NCBI RefSeq assembly: GCF_020216065.1
Contig: NZ_JAIWNA010000012.1
Location: 1 to 50,247, forward strand
Length of the DNA stretch: 50,247 bases
From: Nocardia rosealba
GTDB taxonomy: Bacteria; Actinomycetota; Actinomycetes; Mycobacteriales; Mycobacteriaceae
Direction of reading: 5' to 3'
A program made the translations under genes and the position numbers. This document shows positions 7,392 through 16,016 of the stretch, in pieces; within the stretch, counting starts at the first letter, position 1; every line of letters begins with the position of its first letter. The notes under the pieces are model-generated. The model had not been told where the DNA came from. It did no database searches and saw only the letters and a program-made list of their open reading frames with translations.

Positions 7392-8524
7392 GAGCCGGCT
7401 ACTTTCAGAAGGCCCCGCAAGCGCTGGGCGTCGAATTCGTTGTCTCGGTTGAGCGAAGAGAAGAGGGAACGCAGTTCCCGCAGCGAGTTGCGGCTCGGTG
7501 CGATACCGAGGAAGTCCTTGGTCGCCGGTGGGCCCCACTGCGCCAGCCCCGAGGCCGTCATCGGTGCCCAGCCGGGTTCCAGTGAGCTGTCGAACAGGTC
7601 GCCGTCGGTGAAGTGCTCGACGAGGAAACCGTCGGGATCGCGCCAGTAGTCGAAGATCTGACTGCCCTGGATATGTCGTCCGATTCCCCAGGACCGCCGA
7701 TAGCCACGTGCGGTCAGGAACTCGCCACCGGCCGCGAGCGCGTCGAGGTCGCACACCTGATACGCCGAATGCACGTAACGATCCGAGGGGCCGAGCGTCA
7801 TGGCGAGGGTGTGATGGTCAGTCGGCGTGTTCCCGCGGTCGCAGCGGATGAAGGCCATCACCGGCCCGCGTGCGCGCTGTCCGTCGAAGTACAGAAAATC
7901 GCTCACGATCAGGCCGAGATGCTCCAGATACCAGTTCAGGTTCTCGAGGAAGCGGGTGCGCGAGACCACGACATGGCCGAGCCGCTCGACACGGGCAGGC
8001 ACCCGCGGTGGTCGCTGCGTCGCGTTGATCCGTGGGGTGGATGCACCGACGTTGAGTGGGTGCGCGGTCTGCCCCGGTAGCTTTGGCAACTGATGCGTGC
8101 CCGCCACGACCCGGACGGTCCCGCCACCCGGGTCGTGCAAGGTGACGCCCGTTCCGCCGAGGCTCTCGGGTAGCCGTCGCACTTGATGACCTGTCGCCTC
8201 GGCGAGCCTGAGCAGGTCGGACTCCTCGGCGGCCTGGAACGCCGCGCCCGTGAAGTGAGAGCGCTCTGCCTTACGGACGATCACGCACGGCGTGCCTGCC
8301 TGCGTGCCGCGCAGGTGTATCTCCGCCGAGCTGCGGTAGGCGACCGAGAACCCGAAGGCCAGCGCGAACGCTTCGGCCCTCAGCAGGTCGGGCTTGCCGA
8401 ACTCGAGCCAGGCGAGGCCGGCGACCTTGACGATCGGGTTTCCGGCGCGGCCGGGGTGCTCGCCCGGCAGCGCGCCCTGATCGACATGCAAGCCGCGATG
8501 TGTGTCGCTGTGGCCTACCGACAT
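7388..8524 (-). CDS. Extradiol (catechol 2,3-type) ring-cleavage dioxygenase, VOC fold
   Basis: A 378-residue two-module vicinal-oxygen-chelate protein. The C-terminal module has the full iron-binding set: His184 (RLGHVVV), His252 (YVHSAYQV) and Glu303 (FLVEHFTDGD), with the segment FDYWRDPDGF typical of extradiol dioxygenases. The N-terminal module (about 30-145) lacks the ligands, as is usual. The ATG at 8524 is preferred because of a GGAGG-like site just upstream and because an upstream alternative at 8665 would run through the operator at 8554-8590. It is the first gene of the five-gene operon, and it should cleave the catechol made by the monooxygenase. Confidence 0.88.
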   Translation of the reverse strand: MSVGHSDTHRGLHVDQGALPGEHPGRAGNPIVKVAGLAWLEFGKPDLLRAEAFALAFGFSVAYRSSAEIHLRGTQAGTPCVIVRKAERSHFTGAAFQAAEESDLLRLAEATGHQVRRLPESLGGTGVTLHDPGGGTVRVVAGTHQLPKLPGQTAHPLNVGASTPRINATQRPPRVPARVERLGHVVVSRTRFLENLNWYLEHLGLIVSDFLYFDGQRARGPVMAFIRCDRGNTPTDHHTLAMTLGPSDRYVHSAYQVCDLDALAAGGEFLTARGYRRSWGIGRHIQGSQIFDYWRDPDGFLVEHFTDGDLFDSSLEPGWAPMTASGLAQWGPPATKDFLGIAPSRNSLRELRSLFSSLNRDNEFDAQRLRGLLKVAGS

Positions 8525-8553
8525 CTCGCCTCCTCCTCGGCATCCGCTAGTTC

Positions 8554-8590
8554 TGACGATATCGTCAACTATGACTATTCGTTCAGTCAA
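8554..8590. promoter_or_regulatory. Operator region between dioxygenase operon and TetR gene
   Basis: A perfect 14-bp palindrome TGACGATATCGTCA lies at 8554-8567. A second, imperfect repeat, TGACT...AGTCA (8573-8590, 6 of 9 pairs matching), follows immediately. The pair sits 30 bp upstream of the dioxygenase start and 81 bp upstream of the divergent TetR gene at 8671. The spacing is right for a repressor controlling both directions. Binding by the adjacent TetR protein is inferred. Confidence 0.7.
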
Positions 8591-8670
8591 GGGTTCTGAG
8601 GAATTCGTCAGATTTGATGGTGGATAAGATCGCGGCAGGCCGAACCACTGTCGGAAGGTGACCAACGACG

Positions 8671-9318
8671 ATGCCCACCGCAGCGAACCGGCTCGAACGC
8701 CGCAAAGCTCGCACCCGCTCGGCGCTGATCGCGGCCGGGCAACGCTTTATCGCCGAGGGCAGGCTCAACGCGCCCATCCTCGAGATCACGCAGGCCGCGG
8801 ACGTGGGAATGGGCTCCTTCTACAACCACTTCGCCAGCCGGGAAGAACTCTTCGTCGCGGCGGTCGACAGCGCGTTGGAGTCGCTCGGCGACTACCTCGA
8901 CGCACTGACGGCCGACCTCGCCGATCCGGCGGAGATATTCGCCAAGTCGTTCCGTATCGTCGGGCGACTGTTTCGGCTGCAGCCCGACCTCAGCCGGATC
9001 CTGATCAACTCCGCCGCCTCGCTGATCGAATCCGACCACGGCCTCGCGCCGCGCGCCGAACGAGACATCGCCGCCGCGACACGCGCGGGACGTTTCGTCG
9101 TCGAGGACACCGACCTGGCGATGGCACTGGTGACCGGATCGCTACTCGGCCTCGGACGCCTGCTGCTCCGGCAACCCGACCGGGACTGTGCCGTGACCGT
9201 AGACGAAATGACCGTCGGAATCCTTGTCGCACTTGGCCTCTCGCGTAACGATGCCGAGGAGTTGTGCAGTACACCGGTGTCGCTGGATGCCGTGCCCGGC
9301 ACGGACCGTGACGGCTGA
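8671..9318 (+). CDS. TetR-family regulator of the aromatic catabolic operon
   Basis: A 215-residue TetR-type protein with the N-terminal HTH at about residues 15-62 (LIAAGQRFIAEGRL, then ITQAADVGMGSFYNHFASREELF) and an all-helical C-terminal ligand domain. The sequence GMGSFYNHFASREE is the usual recognition helix of this family. It is divergent from the dioxygenase-led operon, with a palindromic operator between them, so it is probably the substrate-responsive repressor of that operon. The ATG at 8671 follows a purine-rich stretch (GAAGGTGACC). Confidence 0.9.
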   Translation: MPTAANRLERRKARTRSALIAAGQRFIAEGRLNAPILEITQAADVGMGSFYNHFASREELFVAAVDSALESLGDYLDALTADLADPAEIFAKSFRIVGRLFRLQPDLSRILINSAASLIESDHGLAPRAERDIAAATRAGRFVVEDTDLAMALVTGSLLGLGRLLLRQPDRDCAVTVDEMTVGILVALGLSRNDAEELCSTPVSLDAVPGTDRDG

Positions 9319-9414
9319 CCGGGTGGTGCCACCCCCGTGCTGTCTTGCGCGGGACTCGCGTGGTCGCACGGGGACACAGGCGGTGCCGGGGATCGGGTGG
9401 TGGGCTGTGCCACG

Positions 9415-10647
9415 ATGACCCGCATGGAGCTGCTCGCTTCCGCCGGTGCCGACGGGCCGACGCCGATCGTGTCGCTGTTCTGGATCGCGCTGGTCGCGGT
9501 GATCGCGCCGGTGGTGTCGCGCCTGCTGCGCGGATATCTGCCCGATGTGGTGATCCTGCTGGTCGCGGGTGCGGTGCTCGGCCCGTACGTGCTCGGGTGG
9601 GCGGGCACCGGGGGCGGCGTCGACCTCGTCAGCGAGCTCGGGCTCGGGATGTTGTTCCTGCTGGCGGGCTACGAACTCGACCCGGCGCTGCTGCGGGGGA
9701 AGTCTGGGCGAACGGCCTGGCTGGTCTGGCTGGTGTGCCTGGTCTTCGCGTTCGGGATCGTCACCCTGGCCACCGACCGGTCGACGGGCACCCGCATCGC
9801 CGTGGCCATCGCGCTCACCTCCACCGCGCTCGGCACGCTCCTGCCGATTCTGAAACAAGCCGGAATCGCCGACTCGCCACTCGGTCGCGCGGTGATGACG
9901 CACGGCGCGGTGGGTGAACTCGGGCCCATCGTCGCGATGTCGGTGCTGCTGAGCAGCCGCGACTCCATGTCGGCGCTCGTCACCGTGCTGATGTTCGTGG
10001 TCGCGGCGATGCTCGTCGGCCTGATCCCGGTGCGCATGCTCGACCGGATGCCCGACCTCGGATCGGCGCTCGGCCGGCTCGACGGCGGCACCTCGCAGCT
10101 CCCGGTGCGCGGGGTCGTGCTGCTACTCCTCGTCCTCATGGTGATCGCCGAGGAATTCGACCTCGACGTGGTACTCGGCGCCTTCGCCGCGGGCATGATC
10201 CTGCGTAAACTCATCGCCGCGGGCCACCCCGACGTGGACGCCTCGCTCGAGGCCATCGGCTACGGCCTGCTGATCCCCGTCTTCTTCGTGGTCTCCGGAA
10301 TGGGTATCGACGTGTCCGCCGTTGCGGGTAACCCGGCGCTGTGGGTGTGGTTCGTGGTCACCATCGCGATCGCACGCGGTCTGCCGGTGTGGCTGAGCGA
10401 GCGTTTCGTGTCGCACGGGCTGAACCTTCCCACCGGCCGTGAGCGGGTGCAGTTGGCCCTCTACGCGGCAACCGGTCTGCCGATCATCGTCGCGGTGACG
10501 CAGGTCGCGACCCGCACCGGCCTGCTGAGTAGCGAGGTAGCCTCGATACTGGTGGCCGCGGGCGCCACGACGGTGCTGGTGTTCCCGCTGGTCGCGCGCC
10601 TGATCGGGGCACGCGCCGCCGAATCGGTCACACCCGCGCATGAATGA
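9415..10647 (+). CDS. Cation:proton antiporter (CPA2/KefB-like)
   Basis: A 410-residue membrane protein with about 11-12 hydrophobic helices and the pattern of monovalent cation:H+ antiporter-2 proteins: LVSELGLGMLFLLAGYELDP early on, then TSTALGTLLPILK, and AEEFDLDVVLGAFAAGMIL in the second half, with GYGLLIPVFFVVSGMGID. There is no C-terminal TrkA-N or TrkA-C domain, so it is the short form. It should exchange Na+ or K+ for protons at the cytoplasmic membrane. Start codons at 9415 (MTRMEL) and 9424 (MELL) are both possible; neither has a strong ribosome-binding site. Confidence 0.85.
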   Translation: MTRMELLASAGADGPTPIVSLFWIALVAVIAPVVSRLLRGYLPDVVILLVAGAVLGPYVLGWAGTGGGVDLVSELGLGMLFLLAGYELDPALLRGKSGRTAWLVWLVCLVFAFGIVTLATDRSTGTRIAVAIALTSTALGTLLPILKQAGIADSPLGRAVMTHGAVGELGPIVAMSVLLSSRDSMSALVTVLMFVVAAMLVGLIPVRMLDRMPDLGSALGRLDGGTSQLPVRGVVLLLLVLMVIAEEFDLDVVLGAFAAGMILRKLIAAGHPDVDASLEAIGYGLLIPVFFVVSGMGIDVSAVAGNPALWVWFVVTIAIARGLPVWLSERFVSHGLNLPTGRERVQLALYAATGLPIIVAVTQVATRTGLLSSEVASILVAAGATTVLVFPLVARLIGARAAESVTPAHE

Positions 10648-10671
10648 GCTTGCATACTCGTGCATAATCAT
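10641..10671 (+). promoter_or_regulatory. ARG box and promoter of argC
   Basis: This 31-bp block is identical to the one upstream of argG (18057-18087) except at two adjacent positions. It contains TTGCAT...GTGCATAATCA, an ArgR-type operator. A CATAAT hexamer inside it (10663-10668) ends six bases before the argC ATG at 10675, so the transcript probably starts at the start codon. Repressor binding here would occlude the -10 region. No clear -35 hexamer is seen. Confidence 0.8.
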
Positions 10672-10674
10672 CAC

Positions 10675-11733
10675 ATGGTGGAAACGTCCGGAGGACCCGT
10701 ATTGCGGGTGGCGGTTGCCGGTGCCAGTGGGTACGCCGGTGGCGAGGTGTTGCGTCTGCTGCTCGGCCATCCCGAATACCGAGCCGGGCGCCTCGAGATC
10801 GGGGCGCTGACCGCCGGATCCAACGCGGGCACCGCCCTCGGCGCGCTGCAGCCGCAGCTGCTGCCGCTGGCCGACCGGATCCTGCAGGAAACCACCCCCG
10901 AAACCCTGGCCGGGCACGACATCGTGTTCCTCGGCCTGCCGCACGGCCAGTCCGGTGCGATCGCCCAGGCACTGCCCGAATCGACGGTCGTCATCGACTG
11001 CGGTGCCGACTTCCGGCTCACCGACCCCGCCGCCTGGGAGAAGTACTACGGCAGCGCCCACGCGGGCAGCTGGCCCTACGGTCTGCCCGAACTGCCCGGC
11101 GCCCGCGCCCGGCTCGCCGGTGCCCGCCGCATCGCGGTGCCCGGCTGCTACCCGACGGTGTCCAGTGTCGCGCTCGCACCGGCTGTCGCGGCGGGCATCA
11201 TCGAGCCCACCGTGAACGTCGTCGCGGTGAGCGGCGCCTCCGGCGCGGGCCGCAAACTCGACATCGGCCTGCTCGGTTCCGAGGTGATGGGCAGCGTGCG
11301 CGCCTACAGCGTGGCGGGTGCGCACCGGCACACCCCCGAGATCGCGCAGAACCTCAAAGCCGCAGGCGGCGTGGATGTCTCGGTGTCCTTCACGCCGGTG
11401 CTCGCGCCGATGCCACGCGGCATTCTCGCCACCTGCACCGCGCCGGTGAAGGTGGATGCCGCCGAGGCCCGGGCGGTCTATGAAAAGGCTTACGCCGACG
11501 AACCTTTCGTGCACCTGCTGCCCGAAGGCATGCTGCCGCAGACCGGTTCGGTTCTCGGCTCCAACGCCATCACCCTGCAGGTCGCCGTCGACGCCGACGC
11601 GGGCCTGCTCGTGGTGATCGGCGCGATCGACAATCTGACCAAGGGCACCGCGGGCGCCGCGGTGCAATCGATGAATCTGGCCGTCGGTTTCGACGAGACC
11701 GCAGGACTTTCCACCGTAGGAGTGGCACCGTGA
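10675..11733 (+). CDS. argC: N-acetyl-gamma-glutamyl-phosphate reductase
   Basis: A 352-residue enzyme that reduces N-acetylglutamyl phosphate to the semialdehyde with NADPH (third step of arginine synthesis). The NADP motif is AVAGASGYAGGE (about 13-24) and the catalytic Cys158 lies in VPGCYPT. The segment VAGAHRHTPEI carries the conserved His. Length matches the family. The ATG at 10675 is chosen because it follows a CATAAT -10 element by six bases (leaderless). The stop overlaps argJ (GTGA). It is the first gene of argCJBDFR. Confidence 0.96.
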   Translation: MVETSGGPVLRVAVAGASGYAGGEVLRLLLGHPEYRAGRLEIGALTAGSNAGTALGALQPQLLPLADRILQETTPETLAGHDIVFLGLPHGQSGAIAQALPESTVVIDCGADFRLTDPAAWEKYYGSAHAGSWPYGLPELPGARARLAGARRIAVPGCYPTVSSVALAPAVAAGIIEPTVNVVAVSGASGAGRKLDIGLLGSEVMGSVRAYSVAGAHRHTPEIAQNLKAAGGVDVSVSFTPVLAPMPRGILATCTAPVKVDAAEARAVYEKAYADEPFVHLLPEGMLPQTGSVLGSNAITLQVAVDADAGLLVVIGAIDNLTKGTAGAAVQSMNLAVGFDETAGLSTVGVAP

Positions 11734-12956
11734 CAACCCCTGATCCGCACGCGCCGGACCACGGCAAACTCATCCACACCCAGGGCGTCACGGCCCCGCT
11801 CGGCTTCCGCGCGGCGGGCATCGCGGCGGGCATCAAGGCCAGCGGCAAACCCGACCTCGCGCTGGTGCTCAACGAGGGGCCCGAATACGCGGCGGCGGGC
11901 GTGTTCACCCGCAACCAGGTGAAGGCCGCCCCGGTGCTGTGGTCGCAGCAGGTGCTGAAGTCCGGTCACGTGCGCGCGGTCATCCTCAATTCCGGTGGCG
12001 CCAACGCCTGCACCGGCCACGGTGGTTTCCAGGACACTCACAAGACCGCCGAGGAACTCGCTGCGGCACTGAGCAATTGGGGCACCGAGACCGGCGCCGG
12101 TGAGATCGCGGTCTGCTCCACCGGCCTGATCGGTGACCGGCTGCCGATGGACAAACTCGTCCCCGCGATCACCGAGATCGTGCACGAGATGGGCGGTGGT
12201 CTCACCGGCGGCTCCGACGCGGCCCACGCCATCATGACCACCGACACGGTTCCCAAGGAATCGGCCTTCCACCACGAGGACAAGTGGAACGTCGGCGGCA
12301 TGGCCAAGGGCGCGGGCATGCTCGCCCCCTCACTGGCCACCATGCTCGTCGTGCTCACCACCGACGCGGTGGCCACCCCCGAACAGCTCGACGAGGCGCT
12401 GCGCAAGGCCACGAAATACACCTTCGACCGGCTCGACGTCGACGGCTCCTGCTCCACCAACGACACTGTGCTGCTGCTGGCCAACGGTGCGAGCGGCGTC
12501 GCCCCATCCCAGGACGACCTCGACGCCGCCGTGTTCACCGTGTGCGACGACCTGGCCGCTCAGCTCATGGCCGACGCCGAGGGCGTCACCAAGCGGGTAC
12601 GAGTCACCGTCACCGGCGCGGCTACCGAGGACGAGGCACTCACCGTCGCCCGTGCCGTCGCCCGCGACAACCTGGTCAAGACCGCGCTGTTCGGCTCCGA
12701 CCCGAACTGGGGCCGGGTGCTCGCCGCCGTCGGCATCGCCCCGGTGACCCTCGACCCACATCGGATCGCGGTGTCGTTCAACGGGAATCCGGTCTGTGTC
12801 GACAGTGTCGGCGCTCCGGGCGCGCGTGAGGTCGACCTGTCCGGTGCCGATATCGACGTGCTGATCGAGCTCAACGTGGGCGAGGGCACCGCCATGGTGC
12901 GCACCACCGACCTCTCGCACGGCTACGTCGAAGAGAACTCGGCGTACAGCTCATGA
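11730..12956 (+). CDS. argJ: Bifunctional ornithine acetyltransferase/N-acetylglutamate synthase
   Basis: A 408-residue ArgJ protein. It transfers the acetyl group from N-acetylornithine to glutamate and, in bifunctional forms, can also use acetyl-CoA. The self-cleavage site lies in APSLATMLVVL: the bond between Ala203 and Thr204 is the expected cut, leaving Thr204 as the N-terminal nucleophile of the beta chain. The GTG at 11730 overlaps the argC stop. The C-terminus overlaps the argB start by 4 bp. The presence of argJ implies the cyclic acetyl pathway. Confidence 0.96.
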   Translation: MTTPDPHAPDHGKLIHTQGVTAPLGFRAAGIAAGIKASGKPDLALVLNEGPEYAAAGVFTRNQVKAAPVLWSQQVLKSGHVRAVILNSGGANACTGHGGFQDTHKTAEELAAALSNWGTETGAGEIAVCSTGLIGDRLPMDKLVPAITEIVHEMGGGLTGGSDAAHAIMTTDTVPKESAFHHEDKWNVGGMAKGAGMLAPSLATMLVVLTTDAVATPEQLDEALRKATKYTFDRLDVDGSCSTNDTVLLLANGASGVAPSQDDLDAAVFTVCDDLAAQLMADAEGVTKRVRVTVTGAATEDEALTVARAVARDNLVKTALFGSDPNWGRVLAAVGIAPVTLDPHRIAVSFNGNPVCVDSVGAPGAREVDLSGADIDVLIELNVGEGTAMVRTTDLSHGYVEENSAYSS

Positions 12957-13858
12957 ACGCCGGTGTCCTGCACAGCCTTTCGGCTCTCGACAAGGCGCAT
13001 GTCCTGGCCGACGCGCTGCCGTGGCTGCAGAAGTTCCGCGACAAGATCGTCGTCGTGAAGTACGGCGGCAACGCCATGATCGACGACGACCTCAAGTCCG
13101 CCTTCGCCGCCGACATGGCGTTCCTGCGCACCGTCGGCGTGCACCCCGTTGTCGTGCACGGCGGCGGCCCGCAGATCAATGCCATGCTGAAGAAGCTCGG
13201 TATGGAAGGCGAATTCCGTGGCGGCTTCCGCGTCACCACCCCCGAAGTGATGGATGTGGTGCGGATGGTGCTGTTCGGTCAGGTCGGGCGCGAGCTGGTC
13301 GGGCTGATCAACGCGCACGGGCCGTACGCGGTCGGCATCTCCGGTGAGGACGCGCACCTGTTCACCGCCACCCGGCGCACCGTCGCCGTCGACGGGGTGG
13401 CCACCGATATCGGGCTGGTCGGCGATGTCACCGAGGTCAACCCCGGCGCCGTGCTCGACCTGATCGACGCGGGCCGCATCCCGGTGGTCTCCACCATCGC
13501 CCCCGACGCCGACGGCGTAGTGCACAACATCAACGCCGACACCGCCGCGGCCGCGCTGGCCGAGGGCATCGGCGCCGAGAAGCTCGTCGTCCTCACCGAT
13601 GTCGAGGGCCTCTACACCGACTGGCCGGACCGCTCCTCGCTCACCAGCCGGATCGACGTCGATGCCCTCGCCGAGTTGCTGCCGAGCCTGGACGCGGGCA
13701 TGGTGCCGAAGATGGAGGCCTGCCTGCGCGCGGTGCGCGGCGGTGTGCCGAGTGCCCACGTCATCGACGGGCGCGTCCCGCATTCGGTACTACTTGAACT
13801 GTTCACCGGAGAAGGAATCGGAACCATGGTGACCCCGGGGGAGGCCGAAGATGAGTGA
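12953..13858 (+). CDS. argB: Acetylglutamate kinase
   Basis: A 301-residue amino-acid kinase that phosphorylates N-acetylglutamate. Family motifs are VVKYGGNAM (ATP phosphate binding), VVHGGGPQI, and the substrate segment NINADTAAAALAEG near residue 190, with LTDVEGLY after it. The length and N-terminal helix (LHSLSALDKAHVLADALPWLQ) match arginine-inhibited hexameric enzymes, so feedback inhibition is likely but not shown. The ATG at 12953 overlaps the argJ stop. The 3' end overlaps argD by 8 bp. Confidence 0.96.
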   Translation: MNAGVLHSLSALDKAHVLADALPWLQKFRDKIVVVKYGGNAMIDDDLKSAFAADMAFLRTVGVHPVVVHGGGPQINAMLKKLGMEGEFRGGFRVTTPEVMDVVRMVLFGQVGRELVGLINAHGPYAVGISGEDAHLFTATRRTVAVDGVATDIGLVGDVTEVNPGAVLDLIDAGRIPVVSTIAPDADGVVHNINADTAAAALAEGIGAEKLVVLTDVEGLYTDWPDRSSLTSRIDVDALAELLPSLDAGMVPKMEACLRAVRGGVPSAHVIDGRVPHSVLLELFTGEGIGTMVTPGEAEDE

Positions 13859-15053
13859 AGTGGCGAAACTGCAGCAGCGGTGGTCGGCCGCGATGATGAA
13901 CAACTACGGCACCCCCAAGGTGGCGCTGGTGCGCGGCGCCGGGGCGGTGCTCTACGACGCCGACGGCAAACGCTACGTCGATTTCCTCGGTGGTATCGCG
14001 GTCAACAGCCTCGGCCACGGGCATCCGGCCATCCTCGAGGCGGTCACCCAGCAGCTCGGCACCCTCGGCCACGTGTCGAACCTGTATGTCAGCGAACCGG
14101 TGATCGAGCTGGCCGAGAAGCTGCTCGCCCACTTCGGTGACGGCGAGGGCAAGGCGTTCTTCTGCAACTCCGGCACCGAGGCCAACGAGGCCGCGTTCAA
14201 GATCGCGCGGCTCACCGGGCGGTCCAAGATCGTCGCCGCCGAGGAGGCGTTCCACGGGCGGACCATGGGCGCGCTCGCGCTCACCGGTCAGCCGTCGAAG
14301 CGGGCGCCGTTCGAGCCGATGCCGCCCGGCGTCGTGCACGTGCCCTACGGTGACGCCGCCGCCCTGGAAGCCGTCGTCGACTCCGACACCGCCGCGGTGT
14401 TCCTGGAGCCGATGATGGGGGAGAGCGGTGTGGTCGTCCCGCCGTTCGACTACCTCGCCAAGGCCCGCGAAATCACCTCGCGGGCAGGGGCTTTGCTGAT
14501 CCTGGACGAGGTGCAGACCGGAATCGGCCGCACCGGAACATTTTTCGCACACCAGGCGGCCGGCATCGTGCCCGACGCGATCACCCTCGCCAAGGGGCTG
14601 GGTGGTGGCCTCCCGATCGGTGCCGTGCTGGCGCAGGGACGGGCGGCCGAACTGCTCACTCCCGGCCTGCACGGCACCACCTTCGGGGGCAATCCGGTCT
14701 GTGCCGCGGCGGCTCTGGCCGTGCTGCGCACCATCGACTCCGAGGACCTGCTGAGCCATGTGGAATGGGTCGGCAAGAAGCTCAGCGACGGCATCGCCCT
14801 GCTCGAGCACCCCGAGATCGACCACGTGCGTGGGGCGGGTCTGCTAATCGGCATCGTGCTGCGCAACGACATCTCCGCCCACGTGGACGAACGGGCGCGC
14901 GAGGCGGGATACCTGCTGAATCCCGCCAAGCCCAACGTGATCCGGTTGGCACCGCCCCTGGTGCTCACCGAAACCCAGGCCGACAATTTCGTCGCCGACC
15001 TGCCCGAGATCCTCGACAAGGCCGCCGCCGATGCCAAGGGAGCGACCAAGTGA
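13851..15053 (+). CDS. argD: Acetylornithine aminotransferase
   Basis: A 400-residue class III PLP aminotransferase converting N-acetylglutamate semialdehyde and glutamate to N-acetylornithine. Visible motifs: NSGTEANEAA (107-115), ILDEVQTGIGRTG (217-229) and the PLP lysine Lys248 in TLAKGLGGGLPIGA. The start at 13851 overlaps argB by 8 bp, and the stop overlaps the argF GTG. In related bacteria the same enzyme can serve lysine synthesis as succinyldiaminopimelate aminotransferase; whether it does here cannot be told. Confidence 0.95.
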   Translation: MSEVAKLQQRWSAAMMNNYGTPKVALVRGAGAVLYDADGKRYVDFLGGIAVNSLGHGHPAILEAVTQQLGTLGHVSNLYVSEPVIELAEKLLAHFGDGEGKAFFCNSGTEANEAAFKIARLTGRSKIVAAEEAFHGRTMGALALTGQPSKRAPFEPMPPGVVHVPYGDAAALEAVVDSDTAAVFLEPMMGESGVVVPPFDYLAKAREITSRAGALLILDEVQTGIGRTGTFFAHQAAGIVPDAITLAKGLGGGLPIGAVLAQGRAAELLTPGLHGTTFGGNPVCAAAALAVLRTIDSEDLLSHVEWVGKKLSDGIALLEHPEIDHVRGAGLLIGIVLRNDISAHVDERAREAGYLLNPAKPNVIRLAPPLVLTETQADNFVADLPEILDKAAADAKGATK

Positions 15054-15982
15054 CCCTGCGCCATTTCCTGCGCGACGACGACGTGAGCCAGGCCGAACAG
15101 GCCGAAATCCTCGCTCTCGCCGCCGAACTCAAGAAGAACCCCTTCGCGCACCGCCCGCTGGACGGCCCGCGCGGAGTCGGGGTGATCTTCGAGAAGAACT
15201 CCACCCGCACCCGGTTCTCCTTCGAACTCGGCATCGCCCAGCTCGGCGGGCACGCCGTGGTCGTCGACGGTCGCGACACCCAGCTCGGCCGTGAGGAAAC
15301 CCTCGGCGACACCGGCAGCGTGCTGTCGCGCTATGTCGACGCCATCGTCTGGCGCACCTTCGAGCAGTCACGGCTGGACGAAATGACCGCCACCGCAACG
15401 GTTCCCGTGGTGAACGCGCTGTCCAACGAGTTCCACCCGTGTCAGGTCCTCGCCGATCTGCAGACGATCGCCGAGCGCAAGGGTTCGCTGGCCGGGCTCA
15501 ATCTCACCTTCTTCGGTGACGGCGCCAACAACATGGCGCACTCGCTGCTGCTCGGTGGTGTCACGGCGGGGATGAACGTGACCGTCGCCGCGCCCGCCGG
15601 TTTCGAGCCGCTGCCCTGGATCATGGAGGCCGCCGCCAAGCGTGCCGCCGAAACCGGTGCGACAGTGGCGGTTACGGGCGACCCCGTCAGCGGTGCCACC
15701 GGCGCCGATGTGCTCGTCACCGACACCTGGACCTCGATGGGTCAGGAGAACGACGGGCTCGATCGCGTCGGCCCGTTCCGCCCGTTCCAGCTCAACACCG
15801 AACTGCTGGCCGCCGCAAACCCGGAAGCGATTGTGCTGCACTGCCTTCCGGCGCACCGTGGCGAGGAGATCACCGACGAGGTGCTCGACGGTTCGCACAG
15901 CGTGGTGTGGGACGAAGCCGAGAACCGGCTGCACGCCCAGAAGGCGCTGCTGGTGTGGCTGCTCGCGAAAGCCGCCGCGTGA
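15050..15982 (+). CDS. argF: Ornithine carbamoyltransferase
   Basis: A 310-residue anabolic OTCase making citrulline from ornithine and carbamoyl phosphate. The carbamoyl-phosphate motif STRTR is at 51-55, FHPCQ follows in the middle, and the ornithine-site motif HCLPAHRGEE is near residue 263. The GTG at 15050 overlaps the argD stop (GTGA) and is the family-length start; upstream in-frame codons lie inside argD. Followed by argR after 34 bp. Confidence 0.95.
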   Translation: MTLRHFLRDDDVSQAEQAEILALAAELKKNPFAHRPLDGPRGVGVIFEKNSTRTRFSFELGIAQLGGHAVVVDGRDTQLGREETLGDTGSVLSRYVDAIVWRTFEQSRLDEMTATATVPVVNALSNEFHPCQVLADLQTIAERKGSLAGLNLTFFGDGANNMAHSLLLGGVTAGMNVTVAAPAGFEPLPWIMEAAAKRAAETGATVAVTGDPVSGATGADVLVTDTWTSMGQENDGLDRVGPFRPFQLNTELLAAANPEAIVLHCLPAHRGEEITDEVLDGSHSVVWDEAENRLHAQKALLVWLLAKAAA

Positions 15983-16016
15983 GACCGCGATCCGGGGCCG
16001 ACGCGGAGGGCAGGCG

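Noticed and set aside
8525..8665. An upstream start for the dioxygenase at 8665
   Set aside because: It would run through the double operator, and the extra residues have no family resemblance; ATG 8524 has a good ribosome-binding site.
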